64,000 nucleotides of DNA, taken from the NCBI GenBank assembly GCA_018268315.1, contig JAFDWU010000002.1:329638-393637 (forward strand), in the 5' to 3' direction. Below the pieces are notes generated by a model. That model was not told where the DNA came from and did no database searches. It worked only from the letters and a program-made list of their open reading frames with translations. Positions within the stretch are counted from its first letter, which is position 1; every line of letters starts with the position of its first letter. Shown one piece after another: positions 27,881 to 36,079 of the stretch. Position numbers and translations under genes: made by a program. Source of the stretch: Armatimonadota bacterium (GTDB lineage Bacteria > Armatimonadota > Fimbriimonadia > Fimbriimonadales > Fimbriimonadaceae).

Positions 27881-28597
27881 GTGAAAGAAGAACAGGAGAA
27901 GATCAAGGGGCAACTCGATGGCATTCGCATGGTAGCGAGCGCGTTTGCCAATTCATGGCTGCGCCATAGTGACCCAGCGAGCCGGCTCCCAACGGTCTTC
28001 TCGAAACTTGCAATCTCCTGCGACGATGCGATTTTTGCATTCGAGCGGCAGAGAGTTGAGTTCGGTGATCAAAACACCGTTGCGTGCAAAAGCGGGTGTG
28101 ATTACTGCTGCCGCCAACTGGTGGTTGCAACACCAATGGAAGTCTTCGCGCTGATTGCCTGGATTCGCGAAAACCGAACCGATGGAGAGATAAACGAGAT
28201 TAAAGATCGAGCGGAGCGCTACCTCGAACTCTTTCTTTCAAATGACCCATCTCTGCCCACTTCCCCCTGCCCGGTGCTGAAAGATGGACTCTGTTCCGGA
28301 TATGGTGGGCGTCCCTTTATTTGTCGCGGCTACCACTCCTTTGATTTGGGAGCTTGTGAAACGAAGTTCAAGCAGGAGAATGCTGATCTAGGCATCCCGC
28401 ACAACCATCCCGCCTATTTAACTGCCACTCTCATGCGAAATGAGGTGGCAGCGAAAATCAGTGAACTCAGTCGCCCTTCGCCGCAGGTCTACTTGGGGCC
28501 CGCAGTTGCAATCGCACTCAGAGAAGAGTGCTGCTTGGATAGGTGGCTAGCGGGCGAGAATGTCTTCGCCGGTCTGGAATACAAACCTTCCCCATAG
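27881..28597 (+). CDS. YkgJ-family CxxxCxxCC protein, paralogue 3
   Basis: A 238-residue paralogue closest to paralogue 1 (shared DGIRMVASAFANSWL, SKLAISCDDAI, CDYCCRQLVVATPMEVFAL). All eight cysteines are kept: CKSGCDYCC, then CPVLKDGLCSGYGGRPFICRGYHSF and the following Cys. It starts at GTG 38 bases after paralogue 2, behind an AAGAAGG ribosome-binding site. The array reads as recent duplication, with divergence concentrated outside the cysteine clusters. Confidence 0.87.
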   Translation: MKEEQEKIKGQLDGIRMVASAFANSWLRHSDPASRLPTVFSKLAISCDDAIFAFERQRVEFGDQNTVACKSGCDYCCRQLVVATPMEVFALIAWIRENRTDGEINEIKDRAERYLELFLSNDPSLPTSPCPVLKDGLCSGYGGRPFICRGYHSFDLGACETKFKQENADLGIPHNHPAYLTATLMRNEVAAKISELSRPSPQVYLGPAVAIALREECCLDRWLAGENVFAGLEYKPSP

Positions 28598-28623
28598 CGC
28601 GCCTCCGCAAGTTCAAATGGCGA

Positions 28624-28643
28624 ATGTATACTGATTGATACAT
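28624..28643. promoter_or_regulatory. Inverted repeat and -10 box at the start of YkgJ paralogue 4
   Basis: ATGTAT-N8-ATACAT is a perfect 6-bp inverted repeat whose right arm overlaps the ATG at 28642. TATACT (28627-28632) inside it resembles a -10 box 9 bases before the start codon, again implying a nearly leaderless message. Confidence 0.35.
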
Positions 28644-29379
28644 GCGTCCAGGGCAGAACCAGGCAGTTCAACAGAAAATCGACGGCAACCGGCAATTCGC
28701 AAGCGCCTACGTTGGCACATGGCTCGCGAAGGAAGACGCGCTGGAACGAACCGGTAAGGTGTTTTCCAAGCTTGCCTTGGCGGCCGACGCGGCACTGGAA
28801 GAGTGGGAAGAGATGCGCAAGCAATCCGGCGACTCCCACGAAATGGCCTGCAAAGACGGTTGCGATTATTGCTGCCGCCAACCGGTGATGGTTACGCCCC
28901 TTGAAGTCTTCGCGCTCGCCGATTGGCTGAAAGCCAATCTGAAGAAGCCCGACCTTGATGATCTTTCAAAAAGAGCAAGCGAATATCTAAACGCAATGCA
29001 GAAATGCGAAGGATTCGGCGAATACCCGGATGTCGCGAGAACGGCCTGTCCGGTTCTGAAGGATCACCGTTGCTCCGGCTATGAGGCTCGCCCCTTTATG
29101 TGTAGGGCATATCACTCATTTAGCTTGGAGCAGTGTATCGAGCGTTTCGAGCATGGTGATTCAAAACCAGTCGATCACAATAGCCCGGCCCTCTATGCCG
29201 CAGTGATGCACCGCGTTGGCGCCGCCCAAAAGATCCACGAAATGGGCAAGCCATCCCCTCAAGTCGTTCTCGGGGGAGCAATTGCGATTGCGCTAACCGA
29301 AAAAGACGTCGAACAAAGATGGCTTAACGGCGAGAATGTATTCGCGCGCGCCGAAGTAAAGTCGCCCAATCAGGCCTAA
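28642..29379 (+). CDS. YkgJ-family CxxxCxxCC protein, paralogue 4
   Basis: A 245-residue protein, the most diverged of the four tandem paralogues. The first cluster is CKDGCDYCCRQPVMVTPLEVFAL. The second has CPVLKDHRCSGYEARPFMCRAYHSF, with an inserted loop (KCEGFGEYPDVARTA) before it that adds a cysteine. The N-terminus keeps the Gln-rich helix and the tail keeps GENVFARAE. It is older or under different constraints than the first three. No known reaction. Confidence 0.86.
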   Translation: MRPGQNQAVQQKIDGNRQFASAYVGTWLAKEDALERTGKVFSKLALAADAALEEWEEMRKQSGDSHEMACKDGCDYCCRQPVMVTPLEVFALADWLKANLKKPDLDDLSKRASEYLNAMQKCEGFGEYPDVARTACPVLKDHRCSGYEARPFMCRAYHSFSLEQCIERFEHGDSKPVDHNSPALYAAVMHRVGAAQKIHEMGKPSPQVVLGGAIAIALTEKDVEQRWLNGENVFARAEVKSPNQA

Positions 29380-29380
29380 A

Positions 29381-29394
29381 GCCGGACGTCCGGC
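29381..29394. repeat. 14-base perfect palindrome
   Basis: GCCGGACGTCCGGC is fully self-complementary and sits between the YkgJ array and the next gene, directly before an AAGGAG ribosome-binding site (29395-29400). It could be an operator or a short hairpin in the mRNA. Confidence 0.4.
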
Positions 29395-29409
29395 AAGGAG
29401 TCGTCAGAA

Positions 29410-29931
29410 ATGTCGTTGAATGCGTTGACTCTCATAGTTTTGGTGTCCGCCCAGACTCCAAACCAATCGACAGACATTATCGACAAGGTCTTGCATGGCG
29501 ATCATTTCCGAACCGCCTCGGCAAGCACCTCTCCAAGCCCTCTGCTCTCATTTCAACTCAGGATGAAGATCCTTGGTGGAATGCCGCGAACCAAGATCTG
29601 GGATTCATTGAATATTTATCTCGGCCGCGCCAAGCCAACCAGGAAGGATTACGAAATGGGAACAGAACTGGCGTTGCGAGAGGAGGACATCTTTGTGCTC
29701 AGCCAATTTATCTACCGCAGCATCCTCGCTCCGCCCAAAGCGGTCGGCAATGGGCATTGGGTCGCAAGCCCAACCGACATTTTGGGAAATCATTGGTTCC
29801 TCTCGGACACCGGCTGGAGGCTATTGCCTTACGGCGCGGTTTCGATTAAAGGCGCGCCGCTTGCGCTCGATGCCTCCTCCCATTTCATGGACCTAGAAAA
29901 GAAGCTCCTTGCCAGCCGCAAGAAGAAATAG
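29410..29931 (+). CDS. Hypothetical secreted protein, 173 aa
   Basis: Not recognised. It starts with a very short hydrophobic leader, MSLNALTLIVLVSAQTP, that lacks the usual basic residues. The mature part is mixed alpha/beta and ends in a Lys-rich tail (LLASRKKK). A good AAGGAG site lies 9 bases before the ATG. It may be read through from the YkgJ array 30 bases upstream. Confidence 0.65.
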   Translation: MSLNALTLIVLVSAQTPNQSTDIIDKVLHGDHFRTASASTSPSPLLSFQLRMKILGGMPRTKIWDSLNIYLGRAKPTRKDYEMGTELALREEDIFVLSQFIYRSILAPPKAVGNGHWVASPTDILGNHWFLSDTGWRLLPYGAVSIKGAPLALDASSHFMDLEKKLLASRKKK

Positions 29932-29945
29932 CAGGTGAGTTGAAT

Positions 29946-30276
29946 TCAGGCGAGTCGGCCTGTAAGCCGGATTCTGTCTTTGTGTGACGATTTGTCTATG
30001 CGACCAACCCGGAGGGTCCGCGAGCAGCCTCATCCCCTCCCTATTTGGTCTTGCTTCCAGTGGGGTTTGCCCGGCAACCCGGTTACCCAAGGTTCCGGTG
30101 AGCTCTTACCTCACCTTTTCACCCTTATCCTGGGTTTCCCCAAGACGGTTTAGTTTCTGTGGCACTTTCCGTCGGGTCGCCCCGCCCCGGCTTGCGCCGG
30201 GCACTGCGCTCTTTGAAGTCCGGACTTTCCTCCCCTGGACCGAAGCCCAGCAGCCGTCACCCGGCCGACTCGTGGA
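29946..30276 (-). ncRNA. rnpB: RNase P RNA (bacterial type A)
   Basis: Catalytic RNA that cuts tRNA 5' leaders. Read on the minus strand it has the conserved GAGGAAAGTCCGGAC near the 5' end, then GGAAAGTGCCACAGAAA, GGGTGAAAAGGTG, and the 3' ACAGAATCCGGCTTACAGG. The ends pair as P1 (CGAGTCGGCC with GGCCGACTCG), fixing the limits to within a few bases. A CATAAT box at plus-strand 30280-30285 is correctly placed for a start near 30273. Confidence 0.96.
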
Positions 30277-30279
30277 GGA

Positions 30280-30285
30280 ATTATG
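30280..30285 (-). promoter_or_regulatory. Candidate -10 box of rnpB
   Basis: CATAAT on the minus strand lies 6 bases upstream of the predicted RNase P RNA 5' end. Confidence 0.4.
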
Positions 30286-30332
30286 ACCCAGCCTGGAACC
30301 TTCGGACGGGTTCGAAGTGTAGAAGAAGGTGC

Positions 30333-32072
30333 GTGGGGATAATTCAAGAACCGATAAGAGGGGAGCCGCTTAACCTGAATTCGGCTAATTCGCTGATCCG
30401 CGAGATTCGCGGAAAGGATATCGGCGCGGTTGATGCTGGGTCTCTGGCCCAAGCAACCGGCCTTAGCTACGCGCTTGTTTCGACCACGCTTCAGCAAATG
30501 CGCGAGGCAAACGACCTCGACAAGCACGACAGTTTTCTGAAGGACTCGCGCAAACTGGGCGATTACGTGAGAGACCTCGCCTCGCGATTGACCGCAAGAC
30601 CGGTTCTCTTCACGGCAGCTAGTTCCGCCGTCTGTATCGGCGTTTGCTTAGGCCTTAAAGCGGCCTCCGTGGCACATCCCGCGCTTGCCAATGGCATCTA
30701 TGCCGCGATGCTGCTCACCCTCGCCGCCCAGCTTTCGACTTACTATCATCACGGACTGGCCCGGGTCGCTTTATACGGGTCGCTTGTCAATTGGCTGATG
30801 ATCGTGGGTCTGGCAACCTTTGAACTCTGGGATCAAGAGCCTGACCACCAACTGCATTGGCTAGCTGCGGTATCTCTCACCACATTCCTGCTGATGACGC
30901 CCTACGTGCTTGCCTCCTCGTTGGCGGCAGTCGCTGGTGGCTATCGGTGCTGGAAATCGGTTGAACATCATCTAGCCAACCTTACGCGCCACGAAAAACT
31001 TCAGCGCCTCTTCGAAATCCGCCGGATCATTCGGGACCAGCAAGTTAAAGACAAGCCCGTGCGGCCAGCTCGCATGACGGCAGTCTGGCAGGCACAGTAT
31101 CGCGCTCGGCCATGGCTTCACTCTGCAGTTTTAGGGGTCTCCAGCAGCCTTCTGGGACTTGCGGTTCTGCGCCTTACAAACACTTCTATTCAACCTGCCT
31201 CGCTTCCGTCGCTCACTCAGTTGATGGCGCTCACCTCGCTTGCCACTCTTAACCTCACGATGGTGGTCGGAATTGCGTTCCTGCTTGGGCGCTTTAGCCG
31301 TGCGGCAATCAATCTGATTTGGCTAACCGCGTGGAGCACCGCTACGATGTACATCCCGATCGCCCCCTATGGAAGCGCGTTCGCCCAACGGTTCTTGAGC
31401 GCGGAGATGCTTATTCCCCAAATGGCCCTGCTATTCGCGGCGACGGTGCTTGGTTCGGTGGGCGCAGCGGTAGAAGAGCGGGCAGCGAAATCTCGGCGAT
31501 TGCACGAGAATGACCCCGCCGCGCTCCTCGCCGAGCTTGCCCGATTGGAGCTTAGCCTTGCTGCCGGTGAGCGAGAAGTCACCGTGCTCGTGGTCGATGT
31601 GGCGAAAAGCACGGAAATGAAGGCGAACTCCGATCCGCTCGATGCCGAGTACAGCTTCCGCGAGTACCAGCAGTTACTGGCGCGAATCACGCACCTTTAC
31701 GGCGGCACCGTGCATTCAACCGCGGGCGATGGCGCGGTGCTTACGTTCGAAGAGCCATCCTCGGCGTTTAGAGCGGCGAAAGAAATCCAAACCAAGATCA
31801 GCGAGTTCAACGAGAGCGTGAACCGATTGCCGTCGAAATTCCGCCTTCGAGTGGGAATCCACGCCGGGCAAGTGCCGGGCGAGCTTTCCGAAGTCCAGTT
31901 CAGCGAGGTCATTGATATCGCCGCCCACGTCCAGGCAAAAGCGCCCCTCCGCGGCATTCTCGTTACAAAAGAAGTTGCGGAGCAACTGGGCGACGAGGAG
32001 CTGATTCCGCTCAAAGAGCCGGTAGACGGCCACGAAGTGCTGCTGGCGTACAATCCTGTCGTTGACGAATAA
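30333..32072 (+). CDS. Membrane class III adenylate/guanylate cyclase
   Basis: A 579-residue protein. The N-terminal 60 residues look like a small helical, HTH-like domain (SLAQATGLSYALVSTTLQQM). About eight membrane helices follow to residue 370, then a class III cyclase domain from about 412 to the end. The metal-binding Asp is in VVDVAKST, and AGDGAVLTF supplies the second. The usual VNxAxR is replaced by VIDIAAHVQ, so the catalytic Asn and Arg look like Asp and His. Activity is therefore uncertain. The GTG at 30333 follows AGAAGAAGG; a longer frame would overlap rnpB and is rejected. lipB overlaps its end by 11 bases. Confidence 0.8.
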   Translation: MGIIQEPIRGEPLNLNSANSLIREIRGKDIGAVDAGSLAQATGLSYALVSTTLQQMREANDLDKHDSFLKDSRKLGDYVRDLASRLTARPVLFTAASSAVCIGVCLGLKAASVAHPALANGIYAAMLLTLAAQLSTYYHHGLARVALYGSLVNWLMIVGLATFELWDQEPDHQLHWLAAVSLTTFLLMTPYVLASSLAAVAGGYRCWKSVEHHLANLTRHEKLQRLFEIRRIIRDQQVKDKPVRPARMTAVWQAQYRARPWLHSAVLGVSSSLLGLAVLRLTNTSIQPASLPSLTQLMALTSLATLNLTMVVGIAFLLGRFSRAAINLIWLTAWSTATMYIPIAPYGSAFAQRFLSAEMLIPQMALLFAATVLGSVGAAVEERAAKSRRLHENDPAALLAELARLELSLAAGEREVTVLVVDVAKSTEMKANSDPLDAEYSFREYQQLLARITHLYGGTVHSTAGDGAVLTFEEPSSAFRAAKEIQTKISEFNESVNRLPSKFRLRVGIHAGQVPGELSEVQFSEVIDIAAHVQAKAPLRGILVTKEVAEQLGDEELIPLKEPVDGHEVLLAYNPVVDE

Positions 32073-32754
32073 GCTGCGCCTCATCCGCCTAGGCCTTGTG
32101 CCGTACCAGGAAGCTCTCCAGTTTCAGGAGAAGATTCACGCCGAGGTTCTTTCTGGCGCGCCCGATACGCTTATTCTGCTTCAGCACCCGCCTGTGCTCA
32201 CCCTTGGCGCAAGCTTCCACGAGCAAAACCTGCTGTTCAAACCCGACGACTACGCCCGACGCGGAATTGAAGTTGCCCCCACCCGCAGGGGCGGCGACGT
32301 GACCTACCATGGCCCCGGCCAGCAGGTCGCTTACCCAATCTTCAATCTTGCCAAGCATAAGCAAGACCTCCACTGGTACCTGCGCGGCCTCGAGGAAGCG
32401 CTTATTCAGACTTGCGGCGCCTTCGGGCTTTCTGCCCGTCGTTTCGCCCCCCACACGGGTGTCTGGATCGGCGATCGCAAGATCGCGGCCATCGGCATCC
32501 AAGCCCGAAAGTGGGTGAGCATGCACGGAATTGCGCTAAACGTTGAAAACGACTTGAAGCCCTTCCAGCTCATCGTTCCGTGCGGCATTCAAGGCTATGG
32601 CGTTACCTCCTTAACCGAAGAGCTTGAGCGGCATGTCTCACTGGAAGAAGCTGAGCCAAAGCTGATTCAAGCCTTTATTGAGGTGTTCGGCTTTGAGGGA
32701 GTTGGTCCGTCGCTTGCCGGCGAAGCGTCCCTACCCTTGAAGCATGAAAGTTGA
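32062..32754 (+). CDS. lipB: Octanoyltransferase LipB
   Basis: Transfers octanoyl groups from acyl carrier protein to lipoyl domains, the first step of lipoate synthesis. Motifs are RRGGDVTYHGPGQQVAYP, with the Lys in KIAAIGIQARKWVSMHGIALN, and the catalytic Cys in PCGIQGYGVTS. The length is normal. A TTG start overlaps the preceding cyclase by 11 bases, and its end overlaps the next gene by 11 bases, so the three are probably one operon. No lipA is visible. Confidence 0.93.
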   Translation: MTNKLRLIRLGLVPYQEALQFQEKIHAEVLSGAPDTLILLQHPPVLTLGASFHEQNLLFKPDDYARRGIEVAPTRRGGDVTYHGPGQQVAYPIFNLAKHKQDLHWYLRGLEEALIQTCGAFGLSARRFAPHTGVWIGDRKIAAIGIQARKWVSMHGIALNVENDLKPFQLIVPCGIQGYGVTSLTEELERHVSLEEAEPKLIQAFIEVFGFEGVGPSLAGEASLPLKHES

Positions 32755-34138
32755 GTCCCAAACCCACAAACTGCTCCTAGTACTGGCGGCGCTCGGCTTC
32801 GGCCTCGTCATATTTGCCGTTCTTCCCCACGGGGCGGGTATCACGCCCGATTCCGTGGGCTACATCTCGGTTGCCCGTCATATTCTGAGTGGGCAAGGCT
32901 TTGTGGATTGGTCCGGCCAACCGTTTGTTGAGCAACCACCGCTATTTCCCGCCTTGCTTGCCGCCATTTCCTTTGTAACGCGCCAGGACCCCGCTTCCCT
33001 TGGCGGCGTACTCAACGCCTTGCTCTTCGCCTGCACCATCTACTTTGGTGGGTTGCTAGCCGCGCAACTGGCCACACCACGAATCGCCGTGCTTATTGCG
33101 GGCACGATTCTGTTTTCCCGCCCCTTATTTGAGACCTCGATAGAGACCTGGACCGAACCGCTCTTCAATGCCCTGCTCATCGGGGTTTTGACGGTCGCGC
33201 TAACCAAGCGCAACTCTGGATGGCTCATCGCCTTCTCGATCGGGCTGACGCTCACACGCTATGCGGGAATCGCGCTTGTGGGATGCGTTGGGCTCTATTT
33301 CATCCTTGAGCGAGAGCGCCCGGCCCTAGTCGCCCGCTATTTCATTCTCTCTCTGCTTCCCGTTGCCTTGTGGATGGTTCGCAATCAGCTTCTCACCGGC
33401 CACGCCGCAGGCGAGCGCGCCCCGTCGATCACGCCTTTCTCGCGGCAAGTGGTGGACGCGGGGATGGTGGTCGCCAAATGGGGCATCGTAAGCCTGCTCG
33501 GAATCTCCGCTTACGCAGTGAAGCGCACCCCTGCCCGCGATCTGTTCGGCTTAGTGGCGGCGGGCAACTTGCTTTTCATGATTCTTGCCGCTTCCCGAAC
33601 AGGTATCGACACATTGAACGATCGCCTGCTGAGCGCCAGCTTCTTGCCGCTTGCGATCCTTGCCGGTATCGCAATCCAGCAAGAAGGGCGATTGATCTTC
33701 CGCCGCGCAGCGGCGGGTTTGCTGGCTCTTTCGACCTGCGTGATGGGCGCCTATGCCGGAGCGAATGCCTTGAAGATGCGAAGGCACGGCAATTTCTACA
33801 CCGACCCCGCTCGCATCGCCCAATCCAAGCTCGACGTGCCGCTTGACCCTGCCAGCAAGATCTTTAGCAACGACCCATGGGGCATCTACCTCATCAACGG
33901 GCGGGAGTGCAGCTTCTCGCCCAGACAGCACTACTACCAATCCAGCAAGCCCGACCCCGACTCCCTGCCGAACTTCAAGAAACGAATAGAAGCAGGCGAA
34001 CGCGCGACCCTGGTTTGGTACGACCCTAACCCGGAAAGCTTCCTGTGGGACGCCGACTCGGTTGCGAGCGGTTTGCGATACCGCTCGCATCCGGGCAGCC
34101 AGAACTCAACCCTTTACGAGTTCAACGAGCCGCATTAG
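32744..34138 (+). CDS. ArnT/PMT-like glycosyltransferase membrane protein
   Basis: A 464-residue protein with roughly ten membrane helices. The early loop PHGAGITPDSVGYISVARHILSG carries the acidic residue placed as in the GT-C superfamily (ArnT, Dpm-using mannosyltransferases), and SGQPFVEQPPLFPALLAA follows as in that group. A soluble C-terminal domain of about 100 residues ends it. Donor and acceptor are unknown. It overlaps lipB at the start and converges on the dienelactone hydrolase with a 4-base stop overlap. Confidence 0.7.
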   Translation: MKVESQTHKLLLVLAALGFGLVIFAVLPHGAGITPDSVGYISVARHILSGQGFVDWSGQPFVEQPPLFPALLAAISFVTRQDPASLGGVLNALLFACTIYFGGLLAAQLATPRIAVLIAGTILFSRPLFETSIETWTEPLFNALLIGVLTVALTKRNSGWLIAFSIGLTLTRYAGIALVGCVGLYFILERERPALVARYFILSLLPVALWMVRNQLLTGHAAGERAPSITPFSRQVVDAGMVVAKWGIVSLLGISAYAVKRTPARDLFGLVAAGNLLFMILAASRTGIDTLNDRLLSASFLPLAILAGIAIQQEGRLIFRRAAAGLLALSTCVMGAYAGANALKMRRHGNFYTDPARIAQSKLDVPLDPASKIFSNDPWGIYLINGRECSFSPRQHYYQSSKPDPDSLPNFKKRIEAGERATLVWYDPNPESFLWDADSVASGLRYRSHPGSQNSTLYEFNEPH

Positions 34139-34974
34139 CGGCCGAGATTCGCCTTGAAGAACTCCATCAAGTGCTTCCAGGCGTCTTCTGTTGCTGCCTT
34201 GTCGAATATCGGATTGCTTGGATTAGCAAAGCCGTGGTCGGCATCGTAATTCAAGACCTTGATCGACTTGTGCTCCTTGGTCATCTCCGCCGAGAGCGCA
34301 TTCACCACGTCGTTATTGATCCACTTATCCTTGTTCGCATGGATGAACAGCACCGGCGCTTTGAGCTTGGAAACCACTTCCGGGCTGGAATCTGGCATTC
34401 CGTAGTAAATGGCGCACGCCTGCACGTTGTTGCCGCCAAGCGCCGCCGTCCAGTAAGACCATCCGCCGCCGAAGCAGTAGCCGACGGTGCCAATCTTGGC
34501 TGGCTTAAAGCCGAATTTGCCGCCCTTAAGCGCCTTTACCGCCTCCTGAACCTTAAGCCGGGTGGTGACGTTGTCCACCGCGCCCATCAGCTTGCCCGCC
34601 TCGTTTCGATTCGAGGTGGACTTGCCGTTGTAAAGGTCGATGGCAAGCACGCCGTAACCCGCTTCCTGATTCAGCTTTTCCGCGGTGAGCTTAATCTGCT
34701 CATTCAATCCCCACCATTCGTGGATCATGATAACGGCGGCATACGATCCCGCCTTCGGGGCGACCCAGTACGCGCCGACTTTGCCGACGGTCGGGACATC
34801 AAAGGTCCGCATCTTGCCGCCGGTGGCGGGCGTCGCGGGGGCGATTGGCTCCATGTGGGCGGCTAGGAAAGCCGGGTCGTTCAGGAACTGGCTCATGTCG
34901 CCGCTGCAGCAGGACTTAACTTCATTGCTTGCCGCTAGCAAGCAGAAAGCAGGCAGAATTGCGGTAATCGTCAT
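34135..34974 (-). CDS. Dienelactone hydrolase family protein, probably exported
   Basis: A 279-residue alpha/beta hydrolase. The nucleophile is the Cys in GTVGYCFGGGW, the acid is the Asp in the preceding-to-His segment, and NYDADHGFANPSNPIFD carries the catalytic His, as in carboxymethylenebutenolidase. The N-terminus has a short hydrophobic leader (MTITAILPAFCLLAAS) before a Cys pair, so export is likely. The frame extends 22 codons upstream, but the ATG at 34974 fits the leader best. The substrate is unknown. Confidence 0.85.
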   Translation of the reverse strand: MTITAILPAFCLLAASNEVKSCCSGDMSQFLNDPAFLAAHMEPIAPATPATGGKMRTFDVPTVGKVGAYWVAPKAGSYAAVIMIHEWWGLNEQIKLTAEKLNQEAGYGVLAIDLYNGKSTSNRNEAGKLMGAVDNVTTRLKVQEAVKALKGGKFGFKPAKIGTVGYCFGGGWSYWTAALGGNNVQACAIYYGMPDSSPEVVSKLKAPVLFIHANKDKWINNDVVNALSAEMTKEHKSIKVLNYDADHGFANPSNPIFDKAATEDAWKHLMEFFKANLGR

Positions 34975-35032
34975 ATCTCTCGTATACCACGGTTTCTGCC
35001 GAGAGTTGGCCGTTCTCGGTAGAATTGAACCA

Positions 35033-36079
35033 ATGATCATCGTGATGCAGCTGGGTGCGACCGACCAGCAGGTTAACGCTGTCGCGCAAATCCTTAAAGA
35101 TCACGGGGTCGAGCCACTCATCCTGCCTGGCGAAGATAGAGTCGCCATCGGCATCCCCCAAAGCCTAACGCCGGACCAGCGCGAAAACATCGAATCCGCT
35201 CTCGCTCGCGCCGAAGGCATCAGCAAAATTTCCCAAACCTCAAGGCCCTACAAGCTAGCAAGCCTTGAGTTTCAGCGCGCCCGCACTACGGTCAACGTGA
35301 AAGGCGTTTCCATTGGCGGAGACTCGTTCACCGTCATGGCCGGGCCGTGCTCCATTGAATCCTACGAGCAGCTGGCGAGGACCGCCGAGATCGTGCAGAA
35401 AGCAGGCGCAACCGTGCTTCGCGGAGGCGCATTCAAACCCCGAACTTCGCCCTATAGCTTCCAGGGCCTTGCCGAAGAAGGGCTGAAGATCATGCAGCGC
35501 GTCGGCAACGAGACCGGCCTTGCCACGATTACCGAAGTGATGAGCCCGGACGCCGTCGACATGGTGGCAAGTTATGTCGATATCCTTCAGATCGGCGCGC
35601 GCTCGATGCAGAACTACCCGCTGCTGATTAAAGCGGGTGAGAGCCAGAAGCCGGTCTTCCTGAAGCGCGGGCCTTCGGCGACCATCGACGAATTCCTGCT
35701 TGCCGCCGAGTATTTGCTCTCGAAAGGCAACCGCAACATCATCCTTTGCGAGCGCGGCATCGTCTCAATCGACCGTAGCTATACCCGCAACACCCTCGAT
35801 CTTGCCTCCGTGCCGGTGCTGAAGAATTATTCGCACCTGCCGGTGTTCGTCGATCCGTCCCATGGAACCGGCGTCGCCAAATACGTGCCGCCGATGGCGA
35901 AAGCCGCAGTGGTGGCAGGCGCGGATGGACTCATGATCGAGGTCCACCCGAACCCGGATGAGGCGCTAAGCGACGGCAGCCAGGCGCTGCTGCCCAAGCA
36001 GTTTGAACTGCTGATGCAGGACCTGAGGCAGCTTGCAGAAATCTGCGACCGCAAGATGGCGGCCGCAGTCTCTCGCTAA
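35033..36079 (+). CDS. aroF: DAHP synthase (3-deoxy-7-phosphoheptulonate synthase)
   Basis: First step of the shikimate pathway, joining phosphoenolpyruvate and erythrose-4-phosphate. A 348-residue enzyme of the type with an N-terminal ferredoxin-like regulatory domain (about 1-75), as in Thermotoga. The barrel shows [43 protein letters not shown] and FVDPSHGTG. Feedback control by aromatic amino acids through the N-terminal domain is known for this type and only inferred here. The frame extends far upstream, but the ATG at 35033 begins exactly at the family N-terminus. Confidence 0.94.
   Translation: MIIVMQLGATDQQVNAVAQILKDHGVEPLILPGEDRVAIGIPQSLTPDQRENIESALARAEGISKISQTSRPYKLASLEFQRARTTVNVKGVSIGGDSFTVMAGPCSIESYEQLARTAEIVQKAGATVLRGGAFKPRTSPYSFQGLAEEGLKIMQRVGNETGLATITEVMSPDAVDMVASYVDILQIGARSMQNYPLLIKAGESQKPVFLKRGPSATIDEFLLAAEYLLSKGNRNIILCERGIVSIDRSYTRNTLDLASVPVLKNYSHLPVFVDPSHGTGVAKYVPPMAKAAVVAGADGLMIEVHPNPDEALSDGSQALLPKQFELLMQDLRQLAEICDRKMAAAVSR

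Noticed and set aside
30159-30332. Upstream extension of the membrane cyclase frame
   Set aside because: It would run through the RNase P RNA gene; a GTG behind a ribosome-binding site at 30333 is a better start.
34045-34866. A 273-codon plus-strand frame opposite the dienelactone hydrolase
   Set aside because: Shadow of the real minus-strand gene, which has the catalytic Cys and His motifs.
34685-35032. Upstream extension of the DAHP synthase frame
   Set aside because: The first 116 codons are antisense to the dienelactone hydrolase and the ATG at 35033 matches the family N-terminus.
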